Assembly: GCA_009602725.1 (NCBI GenBank)
Contig: WELB01000060.1
Coordinates: forward strand, 401,339-457,961
Origin: Spirogloea muscicola
Lineage: Eukaryota > Streptophyta > Zygnematophyceae > Spirogloeales > Spirogloeaceae
Direction of reading: 5' to 3'
Length of the DNA stretch: 56,623 nt
Shown here: positions 21,384 to 33,790 of the stretch, in pieces
Layout of the letters: each line of letters opens with the position of its first letter
Numbering within the stretch: position 1 is the first letter of the stretch
The notes under the pieces: generated by a model
Told to the model about the DNA's origin: nothing
Database searches by the model: none
Seen by the model: only the letters and a program-made list of their open reading frames with translations
Program-made: the position numbers and the translations under genes

Positions 21384-24300
21384 TCAGTACCTCCGGCTGC
21401 TGCCAGTCGACAGCAGGACTTTGGACCCCCGCCGGCCCTTCTTCCCAGACGCGGTTGCAGCAGGGACGACAGGCTCGCTTCGTGGCACCTGGATGGCATC
21501 AGCAAACGATACCCGCTGCTCCCCCCAGCCTGCACCGAGCAGCAGACAGACGCTTATTTGGTCAAGCCAGCCAGGGGTTCAGTCCATCTCGAAGGCAAAC
21601 ACCTTTCATCATCTTGAAATTTTGGCAGCTACAATGCTGTCTCTTTTCAAAGCATTGCGGGAATATCAGATCTCTGTCTTATAGGACGCAAGCTGCAAAT
21701 GGCAATAATGTGGAATGGCTTGACCACCTGAGTTGTTGGGCGATGCTCCCAGGCTGCTGCCATCACCATCGCTGTCACTAGGAGTGGCAGCATTGCGCTG
21801 CTGGAGGCCGGGGGCATCCAGGCCAGACGCGAACCCCAGCTCAGCAACCCGCGAGAACGACACCCTGGGGACCGCCACTATGGGCACTCCTGCTGGTGGA
21901 GCAGCCCCACCAAGCCCGTCGCCAGTACCGCCGCCGCCAAGCGGGGGCATGTCGGCTGCAATTGGCGGAGATGTGCCTGGCAGCCACACGCCAAGAATGG
22001 TAGCAACTAAGGGTAATGAGAAGGAGCATCGCAGATTGAGTTCTATGACTTCATGTCCAAATGTTAATATTTGGTTAAAGTTGTGCATGCAGCTCGGCAC
22101 TTATGAAGACATTACTAAGCTTACTCATGAACATGGGGCTGGCTTGGCTCCATCCAATAAACAAGAGAGAATTTTCTTCCATGATAAGCTACAATGTAAT
22201 GTGAGATACATCAATATTACGTCGATGACCACAGAACCCTGCTCGCAATATTAAGCCCGTGCTGGCAAATACTATCAAGATCTAATGGACGCAAGGCGCT
22301 CTCACCTTCGGAGTCAGACGGCCAGGCCCCCGGGAAACCATCCAATGTGGCAGCAAAATCTTGCCCTTTGGGAAAATGCAATGCAGCAGCCGCCGCCGCA
22401 GCTGCCGCAGCCTCTGCAGCCTCCGTGCGCTTGCGGCGCAGCTGCTCCTCCTGCTCCTGCAGCGATCGAAGTCAACTGGCGTCAGCTACAGCTGTAACAG
22501 TGGTCAGTAACATTAGACCTTGGGCCTAAAAACCAGGTAGGAGAGAAGCTGTCGCAGAGGTCCACTGATACCAGAAGAACATCTCAGTGAAGACGAGGTA
22601 CTCAGCTGTCTTTACTTAGCAAAGTATGACCAACTCAATTGCGAGTTGTCAGATTAGGAAACCCTTGCGACAAAGCCAGTGCCAAATCTGCAGTAAGTTG
22701 ATGTCCACTAGCAGTACCAAGGGGCTCTGGCAGGCAAAGACACCTGTCGTGCGCGCCGCCGCCGGCGGTCCCGGCGTTGCTGGAGCTCGTCGAGGAAGGG
22801 CGCAAGCGCACCTGGCGGCAGCAGTGGCCCAAGGTCGACTTCACAGAGCGTGAAGGCAGCAGTGAGCGGCAGGTGCGACAGGAAGCGGTACTTGCGCCGC
22901 AGGCCCTCTGTCTGCGTCAGCACCTCCGCTTCCACCAGCCTCGACTCAAGACTGCGAGGTAGGGGGGGAGTCAGGCGTGAGACAGGATTTTGAGTCCTTT
23001 GACTGAGGATCAATTGATCCTTGCCTTGTAGAGACTAAGAGTCCACCAGTCAAGCTGATGCAGCATGCAGCCAATTTGCAAAGCTCTTGACCGCCCCCTT
23101 ACCTTAGCCTTCTTGACCCAAAAGATATGCAAGTTAAGGAGTGGAGCAGAGTCTCTGACCTCAGCGGCAGCGTGTCGTAGGAGCCATAGTGGCTGAGCAG
23201 GCACCGCATGATGAGTGGGTGCAGCACAAGGGACTGCCCATCGGAGGCCTGATGGAGCACCAGATCCCATGCCGCCACAAGCATGTGTGAGATGTCAGAA
23301 AGGCTGCAGCAGAACCTGAGATTTCGAAAGTCAGCTGCCCTTCTTGTCCAAAATTCCTAATTTGCATCTGATCGCTTGCTCTGGGATTTACCGGCTACTA
23401 GATGTAGATAGTGAAACAACAATCTGTTACCATCAACGGACTGCACTTATTGCTTCACCTGGTAGAAGGCGTAGTACCCCCGCTCGTCGCTCTCCTCGCC
23501 GCCACTGGATGCCTCACCCCTCTGCCTGCCCTCCTCCTCCCTTCTCCCCCCATCCTCCTCTTCGACGCGCTCCAGCTCCGCTTTGCCGGCATCCGGATGT
23601 GGCAGTGTCGTGCGGCCACCCTCCCCGTCGTCAGAGAAGGCGCTGTCATACGTCCACGCCGCCACTCTGCGCAGCGAGGCCATAGCCTCGGCTGCTGCTG
23701 CAGCGACGTCCGAAGCCGGCAGAGCACCCCCAAGCACCGCCTCTTTCACCTTTCCGCGTGCAGCCAAGGCTCTGCCTGAAGCTGAAGCCTGCGGCAGAGC
23801 TGTGGCCCTGGCCTGCGCCAGGATGCGCTGCCGCACTGGCGGGCTGCTGGCCAGGAACTCGCTCGCCCTATGCTCCGTCCAGGCCTGAGCGAAGGAAGGT
23901 ACAACAATCTCCGAGCTCGTCTTACAGATTCACAAGTTGTGCGGCAGTGGCTTATATGCTAATGAGAGGCGCTGTGCAACTAAAGAACGTGTCGTAAGTC
24001 TGGCTTGAACTTGTGGGTCGTCAGAGTGGACAGCTATATGTCATCAAGTCGATCAAGGTCAGGCTCCAGGGTCCTTCCTTGAGGCTTGTGCAAGCACAAA
24101 GCTTGAGGAGGAAGGAGAGAGGAAGGAGGCAGGAGGCCACAGAGAAGGTGGATGGACAAGGAGGAAGGTGTGAGAAGGGAGTCGACCAGCTTGGCAGGCC
24201 AAACCATTGGACGAGATGGGCTGTGACACAGGGACTGTGTTGTGTTAGACAAACTTGGCGACAGAGGAGGGGGCGTGCAGGAGAATAGCATCAAGGTGAC

Positions 24301-26774
24301 TCCAATAGCTGCAGTATACTACTTGTGCAACATTGATCTTTCTGTAGGACATTCACAGGCGAGTTGATGACTTTCATGACTTTGAAGTACAAGGAATGAG
24401 GAGGATGCAGTTGAGATGGTCAACATGATGGGTCGCACGCCCAACCTGCTGAGGAGGGAGGGGCAGAGTGACGGGGAGGAGGGAGAGGGGATGGAAGAGG
24501 AGGGCACGACCACAAGCGGACCTGCTGGCGCTCCTTGAGCTGGTCCATAGCGGCAAAGATGTATGGCAGGCGGGCGAGGTCCTCAGCGCCGCCGCCCGCC
24601 TGCGCAGCCTCGGCCCAGGATGTGAGCTCCGATGCGGCGGCGTCCGCCGCGCCGCCTGCATCGTCCGTCAGCGTCAGCTTCGAGTAGAGGTGGCAACCCC
24701 CGCCCTGGCTGGCACGCGGGAAGGCAGCCGGCGGCGCGACGCCTGGCCCCAGCTCTGCGCGCTCGAAGCATGCCGTCGTAACCTGCACATGCTGGGGCTG
24801 GCAATTGTCAGCGAATGCCCACATTAACCACAGCCGCAATCGCAAAAGTTCGAGCTGGGCTTGAGCTGATGACCAAGGCATTCTTGAAGATGACTCCACG
24901 AGCAAAGTAAGAGTCCCTGAGGACTCACCTTGGAGCGCTGGAGAAGCGCAAAGCGAACGGTGTCGCCGACCTGCGGCGTTTGAAAGCTCCGCAGCATAGC
25001 CGTCCGCAGGTCCCTGTGCGCAAGGAAAGGCCGGGCCCAGCAAGGTGGTTCAGATCCAGGTACTTTAGGTGGTCCAGCTGATTCAGATCCAGTACATCGA
25101 TGTGCACAGAGGCAAGGGTGGACGTCGCGAACTGGGGGTGAAGGAGAGGATGGTGTCACGGCTTATGTACAGTAAGGTGGAGTAGGCAGCACGGGTCAGA
25201 ATATGTCTTGGTATGAGGATGGCCTTGCGGCAGGGGCTGCATAAGCGCCGTAGGCTGTGGACAGGGTTTGAAGCTTCCGAGGGGGCCGAGGTTAGGGGCT
25301 GACTTGGTGCCGACGAGCGCGGCGCAGAGTGGGCAGCGCCGGAAGTGCTCGCCAGGCGGCCGCCGGCCGCCGGCTGCCTCCTCGCCGTGGCTGCCGTCAT
25401 CCAGGAGGTGGCGCAGGATGCAGGGGAAGCAGAACACGTGGCCGCACGCCGTGATCTGGGGGCACAGCGGCGGCGCATCCAGGCAGATGGGGCACTGGGG
25501 CGGGCCCGCGCCAGCGGGCGCCGCCACGGCCACGTCCACCGCCGCAACGTCGCCCCAGTCAATTGGCCTGTCGGGGTCGGCGACGTGTGCCGCGTAGTCG
25601 CCCAGGTCCGACACGAGAAAGCGGAAGTTGGCCTGCAAGCGCGGCAGCGAGCCGGTCAGCCAGCCTGCCTGGCCTTGGCTGCGCCCCTCCTGCGCCCTGC
25701 TCTGCCTGCCTCCCTGTCCTCCCTCCTCCCTCCTCCTCGGGCATGTCCGTGGGCATGTCGACACAGTGCTCGCTCCCTCGTTGGACACTCTTGCCCCCCT
25801 TCCTCCCCCCCTCCTCACCTGCCAATGTCTGCTTCCCCTCTTTCCTGCACGCTCTGCAGTCTCAGGCGACGGTAGCTACCTGGAGGAAGAGCTCGCGGTC
25901 GTATGCGGGCGCCCGGTGGCGCTGGCGTCCCCGCCGCGTGGGCACTGCCGCGGGCGACCGGGCGGTGCCGGCTGGCCGCACATTGCTCTCGTACTTGAAG
26001 TTGAGGAGGTGATTGGCAGCTGTCACGGGGACATGGCCGCGGCCAGCACGGCCTCCTCCGCTGCCGGCCCTCAGCCCGGCTCCTGGCTGGCCAGACCGCA
26101 GGCCCGCAGAGACCAACGGCTGCGCCGGCGATGCCGCGGCGGGATGCGAGGAGCTCTCGCCGCGCCTGCCTGGGGTCCCACAAGCAAGTGGAGCTAGATC
26201 AGGAGAGAGGGAGGAAGGCAAGAAACGGCACTTCCCAGGAGAGAGGGAGGTGAGAGGGGGCGATGCAACTTTGGCAAGCCCTACCGCCGTCGTCAGCCTC
26301 TGGAGATCCCGGCAGCACGAATGCGGCAGCCTGGGGGTTGAGCGGCCGCGACCGCCGCTGCGGCGGCGGCTCGGCCGGCAGCGGCTGCAGCCTCTGCCGG
26401 GGAGCACCATGGCCGTCAGCCGGCGCGCCTCCTTGGCCGGCGGGGCTCAGGTCCGAGGCCGCAGCCGCTATTTGCTGGCTCTGGGAGATGGCGTGTGTGT
26501 TGAGTGATGGAGGGCCTGAGTGGCTCTGGGGGCCCCCGAGGAGCCGTGCCAGGCCGCCGGGCTGGGCGGCCGCGCCACCGCGCAAGTCTGCAGAAGCAGG
26601 GCAACGATCGATATCATTCAGCAACCGGCAGAGCGGAGCGCTGGCAGTGGACGCAGCGGGCCGGCTTTGCCAGGAGATCTCGCGGCGATTGAATACTGAA
26701 GAAGCTATAGAAGCATTCCAATAGCTCAAAGTAGTCATGCTTAAAAGCTTAAGGTGCGGGACCTGGCGCTCCAT
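21384..26774 (-). CDS. RNF10/Mag2-type RING E3 ubiquitin ligase
   Basis: In animals and yeast this family ubiquitinates 40S ribosomal proteins during ribosome quality control; the role here is inferred from homology. Eleven exons (downward): 26285-26774, 25880-26193, 25304-25632, 24929-25013, 24522-24782, 23459-23884, 23160-23248, 22744-22951, 22306-22456, 21728-22006, 21384-21529, totalling about 925 residues in one frame. Family blocks in order: [21 protein letters not shown], a C3HC4 RING ([17 protein letters not shown], then CPLC after a 28-residue loop), [41 protein letters not shown], the basic [10 protein letters not shown] run, VSFADAIQ and the terminal [11 protein letters not shown]. 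The start is uncertain: I use the ATG at 26772-26774, but the first 150 residues are low-complexity and an upstream exon is possible. Confidence 0.9.
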
Positions 26775-26987
26775 GCTGGGCGAGGCCCAGGCTCGGCGGG
26801 CAGGGGTTGGGGGAAGGCTCCTGGGGCGGCGGCGAGGGCCTGCTCAACATGAGCAAGGGGGGACGACGCGGGCAAGGGCAGGCGGCGGCGCCACGGCAAC
26901 GGCCGCAGGGGCTGTCGCTCGCGGCGCGGCTGCGGAGGATGGCGCCTTCGCACTGCTGATTGTCGTCCACTCTCCCCACCCGCCTGC

Positions 26988-27101
<114 letters not shown>

Positions 27102-27116
27102 CTCTCCCCCCTTGTA

Positions 27117-28680
27117 GTTTCTTTGGCTTTGGACATTGTCCATTCTTTTTGGGCTGGCTTTGCCAGTCTCTCTCTCTTTTTCTCTCTCTTCCCCCCCACT
27201 TCACGCAATCCCCCGACCGTGCTCTTGCGCCTGCCCCGCCTCTGCCTTTGCGGTTGCCTTTTTCCTCTTCTACTTGCGTGGGCGGGCGTCAGCGCTCGCT
27301 TCGAATGCGGGAATCAAACAGCTCAACAGGCCCCTATCCTCAATGGGCGAGCTCTTCCCCCTCATTCAAAGTAAGGCGATGGCTTTTGAGAGGCCCACCT
27401 CAAAAGCAGAAACAAGGGGCAATGACGGTGAGGCCAGCCCAAATTTGGGGGATGAACAAGGGGAATATACCCCCGCCCCTTTCGAACGCTCGGTCACCCC
27501 CGCCCTCCTCCTCTCGCCACGTGCGTCGTACGTCTCACGAGGGCTCCCACGAGCCCTCGACCCTCCCCTTCATGCCCACTCTCTCACCCCCCTCATTGTT
27601 CATTCCTTCATTGTTCCTTCCTTCGCGTCTTGGAGACGTCTTGTAGAATCCGCCATCCGGTCCTTGCAGACCTTGTACATTCTTTTGGGCTGGCCTTTTA
27701 CATGCACTGCCTTATATTGGAAGAGCTTTTCTTTGCCACATCCTTACAGCCATTGTTGCTGCTGTAGTTGCTGCTTTGGTCAATGGGACATGCGTTGAAT
27801 CTGCGTGCTGTTCGCGCTTTGGCTGCAGCCTCTTGCTATAGACAGGGGACCTGCTACCTGGAGACTACTTTCTCTAGCCTGCGGCTGCTTGACAGGGAAT
27901 ATTGAGCACCCAGTGGCCACTTTAGTCGCTGTGTGCTTTTACGCTTTTCTGGCCCATTCCATTCTTTCGTTTTTGGGCTGGCTATTAACAGCCATCGCCC
28001 TCTCCTGGAAGAGTCATTCTTCTTGTAGTCTCTTGCATAGCTGTGTGGTTTTGGCGCCTTTCGGCTCGTAGGACCTTGTCCATCTTTTCCTGGGCTGGCC
28101 CTTCACAGCCACCGCCCCCTTGGGAGAGCTCACTGCTTCAAACAAGGTCCAGAAGGAGCCGGGAAAAGGAGTCACCCCGCCTATAGCGGAAACGGCAGTC
28201 GGCGCTCGACCAGCACGCTGATGCAGGCATGTGCCAGAGAACGCTGCAGGAGATTGAATAGCCGCATCCGATACACCAAGGTCTGAGCGCCCACGGCCTT
28301 TAATCAAGCTGCTGATGATGGCTCGTTGAGCACCCTTCAATTGCAGCCACTTACTTGTATAGGTGTGCGATTTAGTGCTTTCTGGCCCCTTCAGACCTTA
28401 ACAACCTTGTACATTGTTTGGCTGGCTTGTGGCAGCCCCTTCTGTAAAATGCTTTCATTCGTCTCTGTCTCGTCAGCACTCCCACCTTCCTGTGGCTGGC
28501 CTTTCACAGCATTGGCCCTTGGTCCTTGGCTCTTGCTTTTGCATTGGCCTACACCTTGCATCTGCGAGCTGGCTGTGCTTAAGCTGCCGCCTCTGGCTAT
28601 CATCAAGGGAACCGCTTCTCGGCTGCTAGTCTTACTGGCTTTCGGTAGCTCACTAGGGGTTACTAAGTGACCATCCTTTG
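27117..28680 (+). repeat. Dispersed repeat block, locus 2 (six hairpin cores)
   Basis: Six copies of the GGGCTGGC...CAGCC core occur at 27151-27167, 27687-27711, 27975-27993, 28092-28110, 28420-28438 and 28494-28510, all in plus orientation. Most are preceded by CCTTGTNCATTCTTTT-like strings and some are followed by CGCC...TGGGAGAGC. A second module at 28553-28630 (GCATCTGCGAGCTGGCTGTGCT, later CGGCTGCTAGTC) matches 56385-56460. The block fills the spacer between the divergent RNF10 and CYP51 genes. No gene is seen in it. Confidence 0.7.
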
Positions 28681-29036
28681 TGGGACTTGCATAGCTTGTG
28701 CTTTCAGCGCTTTCCGCTGAGTTCTTGACTTTGAATGAAAGCGATGCTTCGTATTACTTCGGCTTTTGATTTTCAATCGTTCAGATTGTGTGAGTCTTAG
28801 TTCACACATCTTGCAGATAGGGGTTTGGGGGGTTACAGCACCAGGGCATGGCGCGCGTGATCGCATGCATGCGCCTCCGGCTCAACGGATCAACGAATAA
28901 GCTCCCTGACGGAGTTTTGCCCCCACAACCCTCTCGGCTAGTTCTGCACATCGCTTGATGCAAGGAGATCTGGCAGGGTGCTATTTTCTTTGACATCCCC
29001 AAAAACCCGCCCCCCCGCTGTCTCTCCCTCCTCCAG

Positions 29037-32000
29037 CTTTCCCGCCAAGGCCGCCGCGCCCCCCGCCGCATTCGCCGCCGCACCCGCCGGCGCATTCTCC
29101 GGCGCCGCCGTCGCCGACGCCGCCGCCGCCGCCGCCGCTCTCGCTGCTGTGCGAGCTTTTCGCCGCCGTATCTGTGCACCGGCGTCNCGCGCCGCCGCGC
29201 GTGCCGGCGCTGCCGCTGGTGGGGGGCCTGCTGGCGTTCCTGCGCGGCCCCATGGCGCTCATCCGGCGGTCGTACCCGGCGCTGGGGCCCGTGTTCGCGC
29301 TGGACGTCCTGCACCTGCGCCTCGTCTTTCTTCTGGGGCCCGAGGTGTCCGCGCACTTCTACAAGGCGCCCGAGGACGAGCTGAGCCAGAAGGAGGTGTA
29401 CGGCTACAACGTCCCGACCTTCGGCCCCGGTGTCGTCTTCGACGTGCCCTACGCCGTGCGCATGGAGCAGTTCCGCTTCTTCGCCGAGGCCCTCCGCGCC
29501 TCCCGCATGCGCACCTACGTCGACCAGATGGTCTCCGAGGCCAAGGTCCGCCTCTATCCTACGCACCGGCCAGGACGCCTTCGCCTGCTGCGAACGAGAT
29601 TCCGTGTGCATCTGTCGGCGCTTCTCTTTGCTCCCAGAGGATGTCGATACGAGTCGACACAAGCCGTTGTGTTGGCTGTGGCTCCGTGCTGCTGTCTGAT
29701 CTGCTGCTGCAGCCGCATGTGCGCAGGCGTACTTTGCAGAGTGGGCCGACGAGGGCGTCGTGGACCTCAAGCAGGAGCTGGCCAACCTCATCATCCTTAC
29801 CGCCAGCAGCACTCTGCTTGGTGAGGCCCTCCATCGCAGTTCTGCAACACCCATCGATTCAGCTCACTTCTTCACAGCCTCAGGGTGCTAGGACCACGGC
29901 CTGCAGGTCAGCAGCCACAGGAGGTGGAGATGCAGAGGCGCAGCTTGGACACTGAGAATGTCGGAGAGAATGCAAAGGCCTGCTTAGCTTTCAGCTGACA
30001 TGTAGTCAATGTTTGTTTCAAAGACCTGAAATTTGATGTGCATATGTCACAAATCTTCATTCATATCGCTAGTAGGGCTGCATTGTAGCCCTACTACAAA
30101 GCTGAGGTAGTGCTCAGCGGCCTGCAGGCCGGGAGGTGCGGGAGCACATGGTCAACAAAGTGTCGTCGCTCTTCCACGACCTCGACCTTGGCATGATCCC
30201 TATAAGGTGCAGCACGATAGATGACTCTGCCAAGGAGGAAACTGAAGCTCCAACACGTAGAGCCCCAACCACAAGCCTGGCCTTTAGCGCTCAATAATTG
30301 ATCCTCGATCCCTCTAGGCAAATCTGATAGAGATATCCTCAAAGTAGCGCGCCTGCCACTCTGCCTGCTTTGCCTTACCCCGTCGCATATAAATAAGGAC
30401 ATTCTATAAGCTGAAGGCCTCACTGAAGCTTTACCCTGTCCGATATATGCACGTGAAGACCTGACACAAGGCAACAGCACTCTGACTTCTGACCAGTGCT
30501 GGTCATGTACCTAGAAGCTCCGACCGAAGTAATCCAAAACTGGCTCCGCCTGCTTAAGCTGTTTCCCTTGTCGCTCTTGCAGTGTCATCGCGCCGTACCT
30601 ACCAATCCCTGCGCATAACAGGCGCGACCGGGCGAGAAAGGAACTCGCCACCATCTTTGAGACTATCATCAAGGCACGCAAAGCGTCAGGTCGATCTGAG
30701 CAGGATATGTTGCAGACCTTCATCGACTCTCGGTACAAGGCCGACGGGCGGCCCACGACAGAGGGCGAGGTAGTGGGCCTCCTGATTGCGGCGCTCTTTG
30801 CCGGGCAGCACACAAGCTCCCTCACCGCTACCTGGACAGGCGCCTATCTCATGAGGTACAGTTGCCAAGTGCTCACTCAACTTGCACTCTCTAAGCAATC
30901 CCAGATCCCCAGAGTAAGGAGATAAAACTTACCATGATTGTCAAATTTGCGCAGTACTCTGGCCGCAACAAATACTTCCTCTAGTGCTCTCCATTCTCTT
31001 GAGGTTGCAAGTAAAGTCTTGCAACTAGAGCAGCTCTGCAGCACCATTCAGTCATGGAGGCAAACTGGACGATTTGCCGATTCTGAGCGGCTCTCCATCT
31101 CCATTGTCTGCAAATACAAATGGGGAAAAGGCAGTTGGCCGTCAATCATGTGCATGTGTTGCCATTATTGGTGGGCAAAGCCATCACACATCTAAGTACT
31201 TGAGGAGGAGCTAGGTTCTGTAATACTACAGTCATGACGTTGCTGCTGTGCCTTGGTCAGGATAGTTACAAGAACAAGTTCACGCCAGCCGTGATCGAGG
31301 AGCAGCGGCAGGTCATGGCGCGGCATAGCGACGAGCTCAACTACGATGTCCTCAATGAGATGGACGAGCTGCACAGGTTCATCAAGGAGGCGCTGCGCCT
31401 CCACCCGCCGCTCATCATGCTCCTCCGTTACTGCCAAGCTCCATTCAGGTGCAAGACAAGGACTTATTGCAAAATGTGCATTTGCTGCAGGCTGCACTTG
31501 TGCACCTAGAGCAAAGGACTTGCTCTGCAGGGCCTGGGGTCTAGGACCCAAAATGTAGGGAATGACGTTGTTTGGTAGCATATCTGCATGATCGAATTGC
31601 GCACGACCTGCTGTGATGTCCTGGTACAAGCTGAGGCCTGTTGAACCTGCATCTATGGCGCCCCAGATTAGGATGGCAGATACATATGTGCTTAATCGTG
31701 GGTACTAGAGTCCCCCTTTCAGTTGTGTCTCGTTTCGTAATCTTAGCCCCTCTTAGATATTTCTATCTTGTTACCAAATGGTGTACTGGCTTTGGCCTCT
31801 CTTTCATTCATGCGCACCATGCACCTTCTCTCTCTCTCTGCAACCCTGCCCTGTGTAAAGTAGCATCATCATGTCTTACTGTCTCCACCTTTGGTGCGCA
31901 GCGTGACCACAAGGGACGGTAAGGAGTACGACATAAAGAAAGGGACAATTGTCGCCACGTCTCCGGCATTCTCAAACAGGCATGCCTGACTCTCTTGTTT

Positions 32001-32712
32001 CCGCATGTCCTTAGGCATTGTGGCTCAGCAGTGATGACTTGTGTCTCAAACAAGTGGATCTACATTAAATCATGCATTGCGCCCATGGATTGCATACTGA
32101 CGTGAATGCATGACGCAATGAATAGCTCATCCTATAGGCTTGGCTCGATCACAGTGAGCAGCTGTCAAGACCATGAGTTATGACCATGGGCACCAATTGC
32201 ACTGCAGGTTGCCACACGTCTTCACAAACCCCGAGTCCTTCGACCCCCTGAGATTCGCGCCCGGCAGGGAGGAGGACAAGAAGGCCGGAGCTTTTGCCTA
32301 CACGTCCTTTGGCGGTGGGCGCCATGGATGCATGGGCGAGACATTTGCTTACATGCAGGTAATGACGTGCTTCCTTTTCCTTAATAGCGATTGGGATTGA
32401 CAATCTCTGTCATAACTGATTGCTTTCTGTATGCAAATGCCTGGATATCAAGCGCCTCAGCCACTGAGACTGCAATTGCCGCGTCTCTTGTGTACTGCAT
32501 AATTGCATAGAGCTCAAATACTTGTGACAACTTTGTGCGTTGACTTGGGCGGCCTATGCCTCCTGCAGATCAAGGCCATCTGGAGTGTGCTCCTGCGAAA
32601 CTTTGATTTCGAGCTGCTCTCACCATTCCCAGAAATAGACTGGGAATCGCTGGTGGTGGGACCTAAGGGAAAGGTCATGGTTAGGTACAAGCGGCGAGTG
32701 CTTGCTGCATAG
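29037..32712 (+). CDS. CYP51: Sterol 14-alpha-demethylase, CYP51G type
   Basis: An endoplasmic reticulum P450 that removes the 14-alpha methyl of sterol precursors (obtusifoliol in plants). Eight exons: 29037-29545, 29727-29820, 30128-30206, 30583-30868, 31261-31448, 31902-31979, 32208-32358, 32569-32712, giving about 508 residues, the usual CYP51 length. Landmarks: PALPLVGGLLAFLRGP, substrate-site block YNVPTFGPGVVFD, I-helix ALFAGQHTSSLTATWTGAYL, ExxR in KEALRLHPPLIMLLR, ANRLPH-like SNRLPHVFTNPESFDPLRF, haem loop FGGGRHGCMGE and the terminal VMVRYKRR. The intron after 31979 uses a GC donor. The N-terminus is unresolved: the frame is open upstream through a proline-rich run but has no ATG, so a first exon is probably missing; I start at a candidate splice acceptor. 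One n lies at 29187 inside the exon. Confidence 0.94.
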
Positions 32713-32841
32713 CCAAATGAGTGCGTGCTTTTTTCCACTTTCACGTAGAATTTAGTAGGTAATTAAGCGCCATGAGATTGATATTAACTGTCCTGCCTGA
32801 TATGCCATAGACCATGCATGCATGTTGACTTGTGCATCCCT

Positions 32842-32885
32842 CTCAGGCAACAGCACCCACAAGTGCATGGGTGCTGCTGCCTGAG
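32842..32885. repeat. 18-base hairpin 3' of CYP51
   Basis: CTCAGGCAACAGCACCCA at 32842-32859 pairs with 32868-32885 with a single G-T type mismatch and an 8-base loop. It lies 130 bases past the CYP51 stop, probably in its 3' untranslated region. It is not followed by a T tract. Confidence 0.75.
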
Positions 32886-33790
32886 AAGGATGCAGTAGCC
32901 AACACGTAAAATGCACTTGTCTTTATTGGGTTCATTCTTTTGCCATGACGGTTGTGAGATCTTGAATAAAGGGATCTTTAGGAGGGCAAGGCTCAAGGTC
33001 GTACAACGTATTGAGGTTCTTGAAGAAAGGACAAGAAAATGTCACTGGGGTTAGGAGGTTACAAAGGTCACATACCGAGGGACTTGCCAGAGTGACTCTG
33101 CACGGCATTCAGCCCAGCCATTTATTGCTGCAAAAGCTTAGCTCCTCTATTTTCCATCTGTTGAATGCTGCTGTTGCTTAGCTCCTCGAAGCAACTGACA
33201 CTTTTGATCGTTTACGAATGCTACATCTTAAAATTGCAGCGCATTTGACTGACATGGTACGATGAGTACAAGACAAATATCACATGTGCACGTCTTTGGT
33301 GCCACATGTAACGCACCACGAGTTGCCCAAAAATGAGGAACAGAAACCCCTACCTACAGCATACAAACAGGTGCTTATATGTGCAGATCGACCACCCCAC
33401 ATTCAATCCGAGCAAAGCGCACCACTACTAGGAATTGCTGGTGTCATATGTAGCCAGCGAAGGCTGCAAGTTGATCAGTTCTCAACGATGAACTCAAGCA
33501 GCTGGAATGAGAATGAGACGTGGCAAAAGCAACTAACCACTGCTCCATGCAACAGCAAGAACACGCAGACCTGGCTGCCGGCTCGGCAAAGCCATTCCTA
33601 TTGAAACAAAGTGAAAATACACAGATGTCTAAACATATGCCAGCCAAGCTGCATCCTTGGCAATATTTGGACTTGTGTCTAATGAAAGCGATGGTTGGTC
33701 GCCTGGAAAGCTACCACCCTCGATACCAGCACCCACTCTGGAAAATGATGCTAATGGTTGTTAAGCCTTAAATGGCGGCGACCGTTGCAG
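32886..33790. other. Convergent spacer between CYP51 and the RH3-type helicase
   Basis: No gene is recognised. A minus-strand TGTAA occurs near 33058-33062. The open frames present are short and show no family resemblance. Confidence 0.4.

Noticed and set aside
22708-23013. Plus-strand open frames over the RNF10 and PDR exons as separate genes
   Set aside because: They are antisense shadows of conserved minus-strand exons with splice sites on the minus strand only.
30856-31260. Apparent frameshift or 7-nt micro-exon in CYP51
   Set aside because: Using the donor CAA|gtgctc at 30868 instead of ATGAG|gtacag gives a canonical in-frame join reading LMRYSCQDSYK, matching plant LMRY, so no anomaly is needed.
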